Source of the DNA: JAAYWY01 sp050945275
GTDB lineage: Bacteria > Bacillota > DTU030 > DUMP01
DNA: 8,925 nucleotides
NCBI GenBank assembly: GCA_050945275.1
Contig: JBMNSQ010000073.1
Span: forward strand, 1 to 8,925
Direction: 5' to 3'
The notes below the pieces were generated by a model, which saw only the letters and a program-made list of their open reading frames with translations, was not told the origin of the DNA and did not search any database. This document shows positions 1 through 6,442 of this stretch, piece by piece; the first letter of the stretch is position 1, and each line of letters begins with the position of its first letter. Made by a program: the position numbers and the translations under genes.

Positions 1-1
1 A

Positions 2-29
2 TTGTATTCTTAGCCTGTTGTGGTATACT
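2..29 (+). promoter_or_regulatory. Probable promoter of the fprA operon (extended -10)
   Basis: The -10 hexamer TATACT at 24-29 matches TATAAT in 5 of 6 positions and is preceded directly by TGTGG, which fits the TRTGn extended -10 motif of Gram-positive sigma-A promoters. A weak -35 (TTGTAT, 2-7, 3 of 6) lies 16 nt upstream. Transcription would begin near position 36, about 50 nt before the fprA start codon. The assignment is by motif only. Confidence 0.6.
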
Positions 30-39
30 GAGAACAACA
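16..39. repeat. Inverted repeat flanking the fprA -10 element
   Basis: TGTTGT at 16-21 and ACAACA at 34-39 are a perfect 6-bp inverted repeat separated by 12 nt, with the -10 hexamer in the middle. This is a plausible operator position. The spacing does not fit the 18-bp Rex consensus (TTGT-10 nt-ACAA), since TTGT and ACAA here are 12 nt apart. The regulator is unknown and the repeat is short enough to be chance. Confidence 0.35.
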
Positions 40-87
40 TTTGCCCAAACAGTAACTAGTGCTATTTTTGGAAGGAGGAAATCTTTA

Positions 88-1275
88 ATGAGCTTTAGCA
101 TCAACAATCAAGTAACGTGGGTAGGGAAAATTGATTGGGAACTAAAACGATTCCATGGCGATGAGTATTCGGTTCATAAGGGGTCGTCATACAATTCCTA
201 CTTAATTAGGGATGAAAAAACAGTCCTTATCGATACTGTGTGGCAGCCATATGCCAAGGAATTTGTTGGCAACTTGAAAAAAATAATCGACCTTAATGAG
301 ATTGATTACATTGTAGCCAACCATGCGGAAATTGACCACAGTGGTGCGTTGCCAGAGCTGCTACGGGAAATCCCTGATACTCCTATATATTGTAGCACAA
401 ATGGAGTAAAATCCCTTCGCGGTCATTTCCATGAGGACTGGAACTTTGTTCCCGTAAAAACAGGAGATACTTTAGACATCGGAAAAAATAAACTGGTGTT
501 TATAGAAGCCAGAATGCTTCATTGGCCGGACAGTATGTTTACCTACATGGCCGGAGATAATATCCTCTTTAGCAATGATGCCTTCGGTCAACATTACGCT
601 GCTGAATATATGTACAACGATCTAGTTGAGCAAGCGGAACTTTACACCGAAGCCATTAAGTATTACGCCAATATCCTCAATCCCTTTAGCCCACTGGTCA
701 AAAAGAAAATCGATGAGCTACTGGCCATGAACGTTCCAGTAAACATGATCTGTCCCAGTCATGGTGTTATTTGGCGGAGTGACCCCCTACAGATTGTCCG
801 CCAGTACCAGAAGTGGTGCGACGCATACCAAGAGAATCAAATAACAATCATCTATGACACCATGTGGAATGGAACGAGACGAATGGCCGAAGCAATTGCC
901 AGCGGAATAAAAGAAGCTGACGGTAAAACCAACTTGAAATTATACAATGCAGCCAAGACAGACAAGAACGACCTGCTCACAGAGGTTTTCAAGTCTAAAG
1001 CTATCTTAGTAGGCTCTCCTACCGTTAACCGCAGCTACCTGTCCTCTCTAGCCGTTTTATTGGACATGGCTAAAGGTCTGGCTTTCAAACAAAAGAAAGC
1101 AGCCGCCTTTGGCACTTACGGCTGGAGTGGAGAATCGGCAAAACTACTCACAGAACAGCTGATAGACGCCGGATTTGAGATTGTTCAAGATGGGATTAGA
1201 GAAACTTGGAATCCAGACAATGAGGCCTTAGCACGATGCCAGGAATTCGGTCGCCAGTTTGTTTCTAGCCTATAG
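88..1275 (+). CDS. fprA: Class A flavodiiron protein (FprA/FDP, oxygen or nitric oxide reductase)
   Basis: A 395-residue cytosolic flavodiiron protein of usual class A length. Residues 1 to about 250 are the metallo-beta-lactamase-like diiron domain, with the iron ligands visible as H79-x-E81-x-D83-H84, H145 (in HWPDS), D164 (in NDAFGQH) and H225 (in PSHGVIW). From about 252 the flavodoxin domain begins, with an FMN phosphate loop around DTMWNGT (257-263) and the FMN-binding loops near GSPTVNR (309-315) and GTYGWSGE (342-349). There is no added rubredoxin or flavin reductase domain, so it should need a separate electron donor, usually rubredoxin. Family members reduce O2 to water and/or NO to N2O; the sequence alone does not say which substrate is preferred here. 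The ATG start is set by AAGGAGG at 72-78, 9 nt upstream. The next gene follows after 9 bp, so the two are probably co-transcribed. Confidence 0.96.
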   Translation: MSFSINNQVTWVGKIDWELKRFHGDEYSVHKGSSYNSYLIRDEKTVLIDTVWQPYAKEFVGNLKKIIDLNEIDYIVANHAEIDHSGALPELLREIPDTPIYCSTNGVKSLRGHFHEDWNFVPVKTGDTLDIGKNKLVFIEARMLHWPDSMFTYMAGDNILFSNDAFGQHYAAEYMYNDLVEQAELYTEAIKYYANILNPFSPLVKKKIDELLAMNVPVNMICPSHGVIWRSDPLQIVRQYQKWCDAYQENQITIIYDTMWNGTRRMAEAIASGIKEADGKTNLKLYNAAKTDKNDLLTEVFKSKAILVGSPTVNRSYLSSLAVLLDMAKGLAFKQKKAAAFGTYGWSGESAKLLTEQLIDAGFEIVQDGIRETWNPDNEALARCQEFGRQFVSSL

Positions 1276-1284
1276 GAAAAAGAT

Positions 1285-2523
1285 ATGGCACAAAAAAAGA
1301 TAGTGGTAATTGGCGGTGGTGCCGCCGGACTAATGGCCGCACTCACTGCCTCTCGCTTAGGTGCCGAGGTAACGTTGCTGGAGAAAAACCCTCGCGTGGG
1401 AAAAAAACTATTGGCGACCGGTAATGGACGCTGTAATTTTACCAACATGGATCTTAATCTAGGGCATTTTCACGGAAAGAATCCGCAATTTGCACAAGCG
1501 GCGCTTAATCGATTAACGGGCCCCCAAACAATAGAGTTCTTTCGCCAGTTAGGTATAGAACCAAAAGAAGAGGAAGCAGGGAAAGTATTCCCTGCTTCTG
1601 GACAAGCCTCCAGTATTTTAGATGTGCTGCGTTACCAATTAAAACGAGAAAGAGTAGCCGTAATCACTGACACGAGCGCAAAATCCGTGATGAAAAATGG
1701 ACCGAACTTTAATATTCGCACCACTGCCGGCTCCTTTGAAGCCCAAGCAGTAATTGTAGCTACCGGCGGCAAAGCCGGTCCTCAGTTTGGCTGCAGCGGT
1801 GATGGTTACACTCTGGCCGCATCTTTCGGCCACCGACTTGTTAAGCCATTCCCGGGTTTAGTTCAGCTACGTCTGGATGCTCCGTTTCTCAAAACTATCG
1901 CCGGCGTAAAATTCGTGGGTCAAGCCAGTGTCTACCAAGACGCCAAGCTTCTGAACCAAGCAGAGGGGGATATTCTTTTTGCTAATTACGGTGTTTCCGG
2001 CCCGCCAATTTTAGCCCTTAGCCGCAGCGCTGGAGAAATTATGGCGCAAAATCAAAAAGCCCGGCTTAAAGTAAGCTTGCTGCCAAAACAGTCGGCACAT
2101 AAAGTGGAGCAATATCTAAAGCAACGCTTTAGCGAGCAGGGTGCTAAGACAGCCGAATTTAGTTTAGTGGGCTTTATCCATAAACGACTTATACGTGTCC
2201 TTTTAAAAGAAGCAGGAATTGACCCTAATATCCAAGCTATCTACATCAATTCCAAGCAGGTAGCGACACTGGCCAGACTTCTCACCAGTTGGACCTTTAC
2301 CATAACTGGCACCAACGGGTGGACAGCCGCCCAAGTTACCGCTGGTGGATTGGATGTCCGAGACATAGACACCCAAACACTTGGTTCGCGTCTTGTTCCG
2401 GGACTGTATTTCGCGGGGGAAATTATCGACATTGACGGAGATTGCGGTGGTTATAACCTACAATGGGCCTGGTCTTCCGGTTTTACCGCCGCCCTAGCAG
2501 CTGCAGACCGGCTAGATCCCTAG
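1285..2523 (+). CDS. HI0933/YhiN/BaiN-family FAD-dependent oxidoreductase, possible 23S rRNA dihydrouridine synthase (RdsA-like)
   Basis: A 412-residue flavoprotein of full family length. The N-terminus carries the dinucleotide-binding GxGxxG motif (G10-G12-G15) with E33 expected to hold the FAD ribose, followed by the family signature GKKLLATGNGRCNFTN (39-54). ATGG occurs at 159-162. The C-terminal FAD motif is GLYFAGE (373-379), then the invariant-looking DIDGDCGGYN stretch (382-391). Related proteins are annotated as aminoacetone oxidase-like, as BaiN in bile-acid dehydroxylators, and Escherichia coli YhiN was reported as RdsA, which makes dihydrouridine 2449 in 23S rRNA. The rRNA role is therefore possible but inferred from homology, so I give no symbol. 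Translation starts at ATG with a weak AGGA that overlaps the fprA stop codon, suggesting translational coupling. The last 41 bp overlap the end of the convergent HD-GYP gene. Confidence 0.9.
   Translation: MAQKKIVVIGGGAAGLMAALTASRLGAEVTLLEKNPRVGKKLLATGNGRCNFTNMDLNLGHFHGKNPQFAQAALNRLTGPQTIEFFRQLGIEPKEEEAGKVFPASGQASSILDVLRYQLKRERVAVITDTSAKSVMKNGPNFNIRTTAGSFEAQAVIVATGGKAGPQFGCSGDGYTLAASFGHRLVKPFPGLVQLRLDAPFLKTIAGVKFVGQASVYQDAKLLNQAEGDILFANYGVSGPPILALSRSAGEIMAQNQKARLKVSLLPKQSAHKVEQYLKQRFSEQGAKTAEFSLVGFIHKRLIRVLLKEAGIDPNIQAIYINSKQVATLARLLTSWTFTITGTNGWTAAQVTAGGLDVRDIDTQTLGSRLVPGLYFAGEIIDIDGDCGGYNLQWAWSSGFTAALAAADRLDP
1573..1598 (-). terminator. Perfect 11-bp hairpin inside the YhiN-like gene; possible antisense terminator
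   Basis: GAAGCAGGGAA (1573-1583) and TTCCCTGCTTC (1588-1598) are exact reverse complements around a 4-nt loop. Read on the - strand the stem is followed by CTCTTCTTTT, a pyrimidine- and U-rich run like an intrinsic terminator tail; on the + strand no such tail follows. It could stop transcripts that read through from the HD-GYP gene. The same bases encode the conserved EEAGKVFPAS segment, so part of the symmetry may be coincidence. Confidence 0.4.
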
Positions 2524-3742
2524 TTGTTTGGCTTACACTCTCCCAAACCTCATCTAACTGTCTACAGTTGGATAATACTATCTCCACGACTTTTTTGTCT
2601 AAAGCACCACCCACCACTTGCTGTTGTAGAACTTTGTTAATGTCTGGCCAGGTCATTTGTGGCCGGTAGGGCCGTTCCTCGCGCAAAGCAGTACACAAGT
2701 CGGCTACTGCCACTATGCGAGATCCCAACGACAATTCGGTTGCCTGTTTTTGAAAAGGATAACCGCTACCGTTGAGTCGCTCATGATGAAAAGCCGCCCA
2801 CTCAGCAACAGGTGAATCCTCTAATACAGGTTTAAGTAGCCAGTAAGTATAGTAGGTATGTTGTTTTATAAGATTAAATTCCGCCTTAGTTAGTTTGCCT
2901 TTCTTCTCCAAAATATCTTCAGGGACAGCAACCTTACCTAAATCGTGAAGCAAACCAGCGACGGTTAACAAGTGACATTTGTCACCGTTAAACCCTAGCT
3001 CCTGTCCTAAAATAGCAGCACACATGGCCACACCTTGTGAATGACCGTAAGTAAAAGAACTTTTGGCGTCCACCACCCATGCAAATACTTGCGCCAAATC
3101 TACTAAAGTAACTTCCTCTCGGCTGTTTTTGTGCGGTAACAGACCCTCTAATCTACCTTGTAACCAAGGAGCTACTAAGTCCAACCATATGCTGTCGCGT
3201 TGCATTATCCGGTACAAAAGATCTACGAGATCAGGGTCAAACTCTTCACCAGCCTGGGATTGTATCTCCCTCATAATCTGATCACGCTGCTGTAAAATAG
3301 GTATACCCGGCTGAATAAGCACATCCACTCTATCTACCAGATGAATAATCCTGCTTCTTAGTGGGATGCGACTTTTTTCTAAACCAGATGGGTTGCCCCC
3401 ACTCCAACGATCATGGTGTAACAGGATATCATCAGCTGCTGTACCAAAGGCCTGTACACCGTCGGCAAACCGAAAGCCTCTCAAACAGTGCTCATAACGT
3501 GTTTCATTCTCTATTTCAAATCTAAGTAAGATGTTTTTTTCTTTCCATGTAACTGCACCAGCATCATGGACAATAGCCGTTTTAAAAAGTTGCATTAATT
3601 CTTGGTCGTTAAGGCCAACCTGTGCCCCAATAATTTGAGCCAAATATGCCACACGCATGTGGTGATGCAGCAATCCTGTATATGTAAAATCTAAACCGCG
3701 AGATGCGCTAAGCAAAAAATTAACCAGGTCAACTTTAACCAT
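2483..3742 (-). CDS. Tandem HD / HD-GYP phosphohydrolase, probable cyclic-di-GMP phosphodiesterase
   Basis: A 419-residue soluble protein with two HD-type halves and no sensor, receiver or membrane segment. The C-terminal half has a full HD-GYP signature: H234, H266-D267 in LLHDLGK, H295, H319-H320, the GSGYP motif at 325-329 and D348. Such domains hydrolyse cyclic-di-GMP. The N-terminal half repeats the metal ligand pattern (H26-28, H59-D60, H85, H109-H110, D137) but has GGNP (115-118) in place of GxGYP, so its substrate may differ or it may be regulatory. I chose the ATG at 3742, with AGGGG 8 nt upstream and the typical family N-terminus MVKVDLVNFLL; an in-frame TTG at 3775 (430 residues) has no ribosome binding site. 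The 3' end overlaps the convergent YhiN-like gene. It lies downstream of rubrerythrin but beyond a hairpin terminator, so it may need its own promoter, which I could not identify. Confidence 0.9.
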   Translation of the reverse strand: MVKVDLVNFLLSASRGLDFTYTGLLHHHMRVAYLAQIIGAQVGLNDQELMQLFKTAIVHDAGAVTWKEKNILLRFEIENETRYEHCLRGFRFADGVQAFGTAADDILLHHDRWSGGNPSGLEKSRIPLRSRIIHLVDRVDVLIQPGIPILQQRDQIMREIQSQAGEEFDPDLVDLLYRIMQRDSIWLDLVAPWLQGRLEGLLPHKNSREEVTLVDLAQVFAWVVDAKSSFTYGHSQGVAMCAAILGQELGFNGDKCHLLTVAGLLHDLGKVAVPEDILEKKGKLTKAEFNLIKQHTYYTYWLLKPVLEDSPVAEWAAFHHERLNGSGYPFQKQATELSLGSRIVAVADLCTALREERPYRPQMTWPDINKVLQQQVVGGALDKKVVEIVLSNCRQLDEVWESVSQTTRDLAGLQLLGRR

Positions 3743-3806
3743 ATTCAAAACCCCTGCCTCGTCAGTCTTCCCCAAGCTATTATGACCAGTTCATGATATC
3801 GTCCCT

Positions 3807-3842
3807 ATAACAAGCTGCCTGGGAATATACCCCAGGCAGCTT
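3807..3842 (-). terminator. Intrinsic terminator after rubrerythrin
   Basis: A perfect 12-bp stem (AAGCTGCCTGGG at 3812-3823 pairing with 3831-3842) around a 7-nt loop lies 26 nt past the rubrerythrin stop codon. On the - strand the GC-rich core is followed by TTGTTAT, a fair U-rich tail. Some read-through into the HD-GYP gene, whose start is 69 nt further on, is possible. Confidence 0.75.
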
Positions 3843-3868
3843 AATACTTTCGGCTTGTAAAAGGTTCT

Positions 3869-4405
3869 CTAGTAATTTTCAGCTAGTGGTTCATAGAAGG
3901 AGCGCGGGTGGACACAAGCTGGGCATACTTCAGGCGGCTCTGTACCTTCATGGATATAACCACAATTGCGGCAACGCCACTTAATAGGGGTATCGCGCCT
4001 AAATACAGTATTGTTTTTCACGCGATCAAGTAGTTTGCGAAACCGCTCTTCGTGGGCCTCTTCCACCTCAGCCACTTCTTCCATCAAAGTGGCAATTTCG
4101 GTGAACCCTTCTTCACGGGCTGTCTTGGCAAAATCTTTGTACATTGTGGTCCACTCATAGTTTTCACCGTCAATGGCCGCTTGTAAATTATCAGCTGTAT
4201 CACCGATTAAACCAAGCTTCTTTGCCCACATCTTGGCATGTTCCTTTTCATTATCTGCTGTCTCAAGAAAGATAGCCGCGATCTGTTCAAACCCAGCTTT
4301 TTTAGCCACCGACGCAAAATAAGTGTACTTGTTTCTGGCCTCTGATTCACCAGCAAAAGCAGCCAATAAATTTTTCTCTGTTTGAGTACCTTTTAAGTTC
4401 TTCAT
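3869..4405 (-). CDS. rbr: Rubrerythrin (diiron peroxidase with rubredoxin-like domain)
   Basis: A 178-residue two-domain rubrerythrin, near the usual 180-195. The ferritin-like four-helix domain spans about 1-135, with ligand motifs GESEARNKYTYFA (E20), E53-x-x-H56, the AREEGF segment (E98/E99) and E115-x-x-H118. The C-terminal rubredoxin-like iron site is C145-x-x-C148-G and C161-P-x-C164. Rubrerythrins reduce hydrogen peroxide to water in the cytoplasm of anaerobes, using electrons from rubredoxin or a flavoprotein. The ATG start is supported by AAGGAGG at 4413-4419, 7 nt upstream. It is flanked by terminators on both sides (after rplL and after itself), so it is probably a single-gene transcript or loosely linked to the downstream HD-GYP gene. 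Together with fprA it makes an oxygen and peroxide defence set. Confidence 0.97.
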   Translation of the reverse strand: MKNLKGTQTEKNLLAAFAGESEARNKYTYFASVAKKAGFEQIAAIFLETADNEKEHAKMWAKKLGLIGDTADNLQAAIDGENYEWTTMYKDFAKTAREEGFTEIATLMEEVAEVEEAHEERFRKLLDRVKNNTVFRRDTPIKWRCRNCGYIHEGTEPPEVCPACVHPRSFYEPLAENY

Positions 4406-4419
4406 TTCCTCGCCTCCTT

Positions 4420-4550
4420 AAATTATGGATATGATTATTGTACCTTATTTGTATTGTATATACTCTATTCTTCACAGATGGTAATAGTTCCTTCTTTTAT
4501 CACTAAATCTTTTGATCTTTTTCCTGCGCCAAACCAACTCTGTCTGCAGT
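4420..4550 (-). promoter_or_regulatory. AT-rich upstream region of rubrerythrin, promoter not resolved
   Basis: The gap between the rplL terminator and rbr must hold the rbr promoter if the terminator is efficient. On the - strand it has two TACAAT hexamers (5 of 6 to TATAAT), at 4437-4442 and 4454-4459, but neither has a convincing -35 at 16-18 nt. I found no strong PerR box. No small gene is evident in this stretch. Confidence 0.35.
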
Positions 4551-4579
4551 AAGTAAAAGAAGCCCGGGTAACCCGGGCT
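4551..4579 (-). terminator. Intrinsic terminator of the rplJ-rplL operon
   Basis: AGCCCGGG at 4561-4568 pairs perfectly with CCCGGGCT at 4572-4579 around a 3-nt loop, and on the - strand the stem is followed by TCTTTTACTT. It lies 6 nt after the rplL stop codon. It marks the end of the ribosomal protein cluster at the place where rpoB usually continues. Confidence 0.85.
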
Positions 4580-4585
4580 CTTGCT

Positions 4586-4960
4586 CTACTTTATTTCTAC
4601 CTCGGCACCGACTTCCTCGAGTTTTGCCTTTACCGCTTCGGCTTCTTCCTTGGATACCTTTTCCTTGACTGCCTTAGGAGCACTATCTACCAGATCCTTG
4701 GCATCCTTCAGACCTAGACTGGTCAACTCACGCACCGCTTTGATCACCTGGATCTTCTTGGCGCCAGCGGACTTAATAATAACGTCAAACTCTGTCTGTT
4801 CGTCTTCCTCAGGGGCAGCGGCGGCGCCGGCAACCGGAGCCGCAACTGCCATTGGAGCTGCTGCCGAAACACCAAACTCCTCTTCCAAAGCCTTTACTAG
4901 TTCCGAAAGCTCCAGTACACTCATGCCTTTAATAACTTCAATGATTTCTTCCTTTGTCAT
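4586..4960 (-). CDS. rplL: Ribosomal protein bL12 (L7/L12)
   Basis: A 124-residue stalk protein of normal length. The N-terminal dimerisation and L10-binding helices are about 1-32, then an Ala/Pro-rich flexible hinge (about 33-52), then the C-terminal domain (about 55-124) that recruits translation factors, with the conserved KKIQVIKAVRELTSLGLKDAKDLV region at 68-91. Several copies bind L10 on the 50S subunit and stimulate GTP hydrolysis by EF-Tu and EF-G. ATG start with AAGGAGG at 4968-4974, 7 nt upstream; 37 bp separate it from rplJ. It is the last gene before a strong terminator and is not followed by rpoB. Confidence 0.98.
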   Translation of the reverse strand: MTKEEIIEVIKGMSVLELSELVKALEEEFGVSAAAPMAVAAPVAGAAAAPEEDEQTEFDVIIKSAGAKKIQVIKAVRELTSLGLKDAKDLVDSAPKAVKEKVSKEEAEAVKAKLEEVGAEVEIK

Positions 4961-4997
4961 GTTAGTCCCTCCTTAAATTATAAAGCAAGTTTGGCCA

Positions 4998-5525
4998 TTA
5001 GCTGGCCTCTTTTTCCTTTTCCTCGCGAATGGAATTTAGTGCGTAAACCAGGTTTCTTTGTGGACCGCTTAAAACAGTAGCTAAGCCACGAATCGGTCCC
5101 ATGAGTACTCCGAGCAACTGTGCCACCAGCACTTCGTACGGCGGCAGCTCTGCGAGCTCCTTAACACCGTCAGCATTTATGACCTTATTCTCAAGCACTG
5201 CTCCTTTAATCTTAAGGGCCTTGAAACTCTTGGCAAACTCGGTCAATATCTTCGCTGGAGCTACCGGATCTTCATAAGCAAACGCGAGAGCTGTTGGGCC
5301 GATTAAGTAAGGGTCTAACTCTTCACCCAACAGTTCGCTGGCTGCTAACCGGGTAAGGGTATTTTTTGCCACGCGATACTCTAAATTAGCTTCCCGCATC
5401 CTTTTTCTCAGTTCTGTAATCTCGGCCACGGTAAGTCCCCGGTAGTCAGTCAAAATTACTGATTGCGCTCGGCTAAATTTATCTTTTAGCTCTACTACTG
5501 TTGCTTCTTTCTCAGGTCGTGCCAT
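4998..5525 (-). CDS. rplJ: Ribosomal protein uL10
   Basis: A 175-residue protein that anchors the L12 dimers to 23S rRNA at the base of the stalk. Family motifs visible are TDYRGLTV (26-33), the basic RVAKNTL segment (51-57), the ELPP turn (about 126-129) and a C-terminal helical tail expected to carry the L12 sites. I start it at the ATG at 5525, because GGAGGT (5532-5537) lies 6 nt upstream and the protein then begins as the family does. A longer reading from an ATG at 5570 would add 15 residues coded by the terminator hairpin of the leader and has no ribosome binding site. Expression is probably self-limited through the L10 leader just upstream. Confidence 0.97.
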   Translation of the reverse strand: MARPEKEATVVELKDKFSRAQSVILTDYRGLTVAEITELRKRMREANLEYRVAKNTLTRLAASELLGEELDPYLIGPTALAFAYEDPVAPAKILTEFAKSFKALKIKGAVLENKVINADGVKELAELPPYEVLVAQLLGVLMGPIRGLATVLSGPQRNLVYALNSIREEKEKEAS

Positions 5526-5548
5526 GTCGTCACCTCCCTCCAGCAACC

Positions 5549-5584
5549 AAAAAAGGAGCCGCCTAGCCATAGACTGCCGGCCCC
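5549..5584 (-). terminator. Attenuator terminator within the L10 leader
   Basis: GGGGCCG at 5578-5584 pairs with CGGCTCC at 5555-5561 (one G-U) and is followed on the - strand by six T residues (5549-5554). It lies 24 nt upstream of the rplJ start codon, so termination here would stop rplJ and rplL but not rplA. Confidence 0.8.
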
Positions 5585-5663
5585 TTTAACAATCTCGCTC
5601 AGGGACTTTTACCTCGGCAGGCGGCGCAGCCTTTAAGCATAAGCACCTGCTGTCTACGGCTTG
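5549..5663 (-). ncRNA. Ribosomal protein L10 leader (autoregulatory attenuator of rplJ-rplL)
   Basis: On the - strand the rplA-rplJ gap carries GCCGTAGACAGCAGGTG and later CGCCTGCCGAGG, the hallmark elements I recognise from Firmicutes L10 leaders. GCAGGTG (5644-5650) can pair with CGCCTGC (5617-5623), forming the fold expected to bind the L10-L12 complex. Alternatively GCCGTAGAC (5652-5660) can pair over 9 bp, with one G-U, with GTCTATGGC (5566-5574) in the loop of the downstream terminator. That pairing can extend past an A-A mismatch into the 5' arm of the terminator and would act as antiterminator. In Bacillus subtilis this leader class works by transcription attenuation in response to excess L10-L12; the same logic is inferred here. 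The exact 5' boundary is approximate. Confidence 0.88.
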
Positions 5664-5689
5664 TTCTTATTACATTATTACCTTTATCT

Positions 5690-6391
5690 TTAGGCCAATT
5701 CGGCTAAAGGTTTCACATGGTTGATCTTGATACCAGGCCCCATGGTGGAAGAGATGGCGACGCTTCGCACATATTGGCCCTTGGCCGCTGCCGGTTTGGC
5801 ACGCAAAATAGCATCCACCAGTGCATTATAGTTTTCCGCTAACTTCTCAAACTCAAAGGAAACTCGCCCGATGGGCACGTGCACAATACTGGTCTTGTCA
5901 ACCCTGTATTCCACTTTACCGCCTTGGATGTCCTTTACGGCCTGGCCTACATCCATGGTGACAGTACCTGCTTTAGGGTTTGGCATAAGCCCTCTCGGGC
6001 CTAAGATACGACCTAGTCTCCCAACTACCCCCATCATGTCTGGGGTAGCTACGGCAACATCAAAGTCTGTCCATCCCGCTTGAACCTTCTCAGCGATGTC
6101 CTCTGCGCCTACCATATAGGCTCCGGCTTCTTCGGCTTCTTTTGCCTTCTCGCCCTTAGCAAATACAACGACACGAACTTTTTTGCCGGTACCGTTCGGA
6201 AGGACAACGGCTCCTCTTACCTGTTGATCTGCTCGCCTGGGATCGATGCCTAAGCGGATCGATACTTCGACTGTCTCATCAAACTTAGCTGTTGGCAATT
6301 CCTTTAGCAATTTGAGTGCTTCTGCAGCTTCGTACAAGTGTTCGCGATCGATCTTAGCCATGGCTTCCCGATAGCGTTTGCCCTTTTTCAT
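5690..6391 (-). CDS. rplA: Ribosomal protein uL1
   Basis: A 233-residue L1-stalk protein of normal length; it binds 23S rRNA and helps move deacylated tRNA out of the E site. The sequence aligns with the family throughout, with the signature GPRGLMPNPKAGT at 131-143 and a basic N-terminus (MKKGKRYREA). L1 is in many bacteria a translational repressor of its own operon; I did not find an obvious copy of the rRNA-like binding site here. ATG start with AAGGAGG at 6400-6406, 8 nt upstream. The gap from rplK is 51 bp and shows no terminator; the gap to rplJ holds the L10 leader. Confidence 0.98.
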   Translation of the reverse strand: MKKGKRYREAMAKIDREHLYEAAEALKLLKELPTAKFDETVEVSIRLGIDPRRADQQVRGAVVLPNGTGKKVRVVVFAKGEKAKEAEEAGAYMVGAEDIAEKVQAGWTDFDVAVATPDMMGVVGRLGRILGPRGLMPNPKAGTVTMDVGQAVKDIQGGKVEYRVDKTSIVHVPIGRVSFEFEKLAENYNALVDAILRAKPAAAKGQYVRSVAISSTMGPGIKINHVKPLAELA

Positions 6392-6442
6392 CTTTTATTC
6401 CTCCTTGTGGTACAAACGGATTGCTCCTCCCACCAAAAGCTC

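Noticed and set aside
18..37. Rex-type operator (TTGT...ACAA) in front of fprA
   Set aside because: The half-sites are 12 nt apart rather than 10 and the inner bases do not match TTGTGAA/TTCACAA.
1762..1779. Hairpin ACCGGC...GCCGGT in the YhiN-like gene
   Set aside because: Only 6 bp, within codons for the conserved ATGG-KAG stretch, with no U tail on either strand; likely a by-product of coding.
4420..4450. PerR box upstream of rubrerythrin
   Set aside because: The best alignment, TTATGGATATGATTA, matches only about 9 of 14 informative positions of TTATAATnATTATAA, which is not convincing in such AT-rich sequence.
4581..4976. Long + strand open frame opposite rplL
   Set aside because: It is the complement of the Ala-rich L7/L12 coding sequence, rich in Ser/Ala as expected from a shadow, with no ribosome binding site or recognisable family.
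4998..5570. A longer rplJ reading from the ATG at 5570 (190 residues)
   Set aside because: The extra 15 codons are the attenuator hairpin and T run of the L10 leader, there is no ribosome binding site before 5570, and the ATG at 5525 has GGAGGT at ideal spacing.
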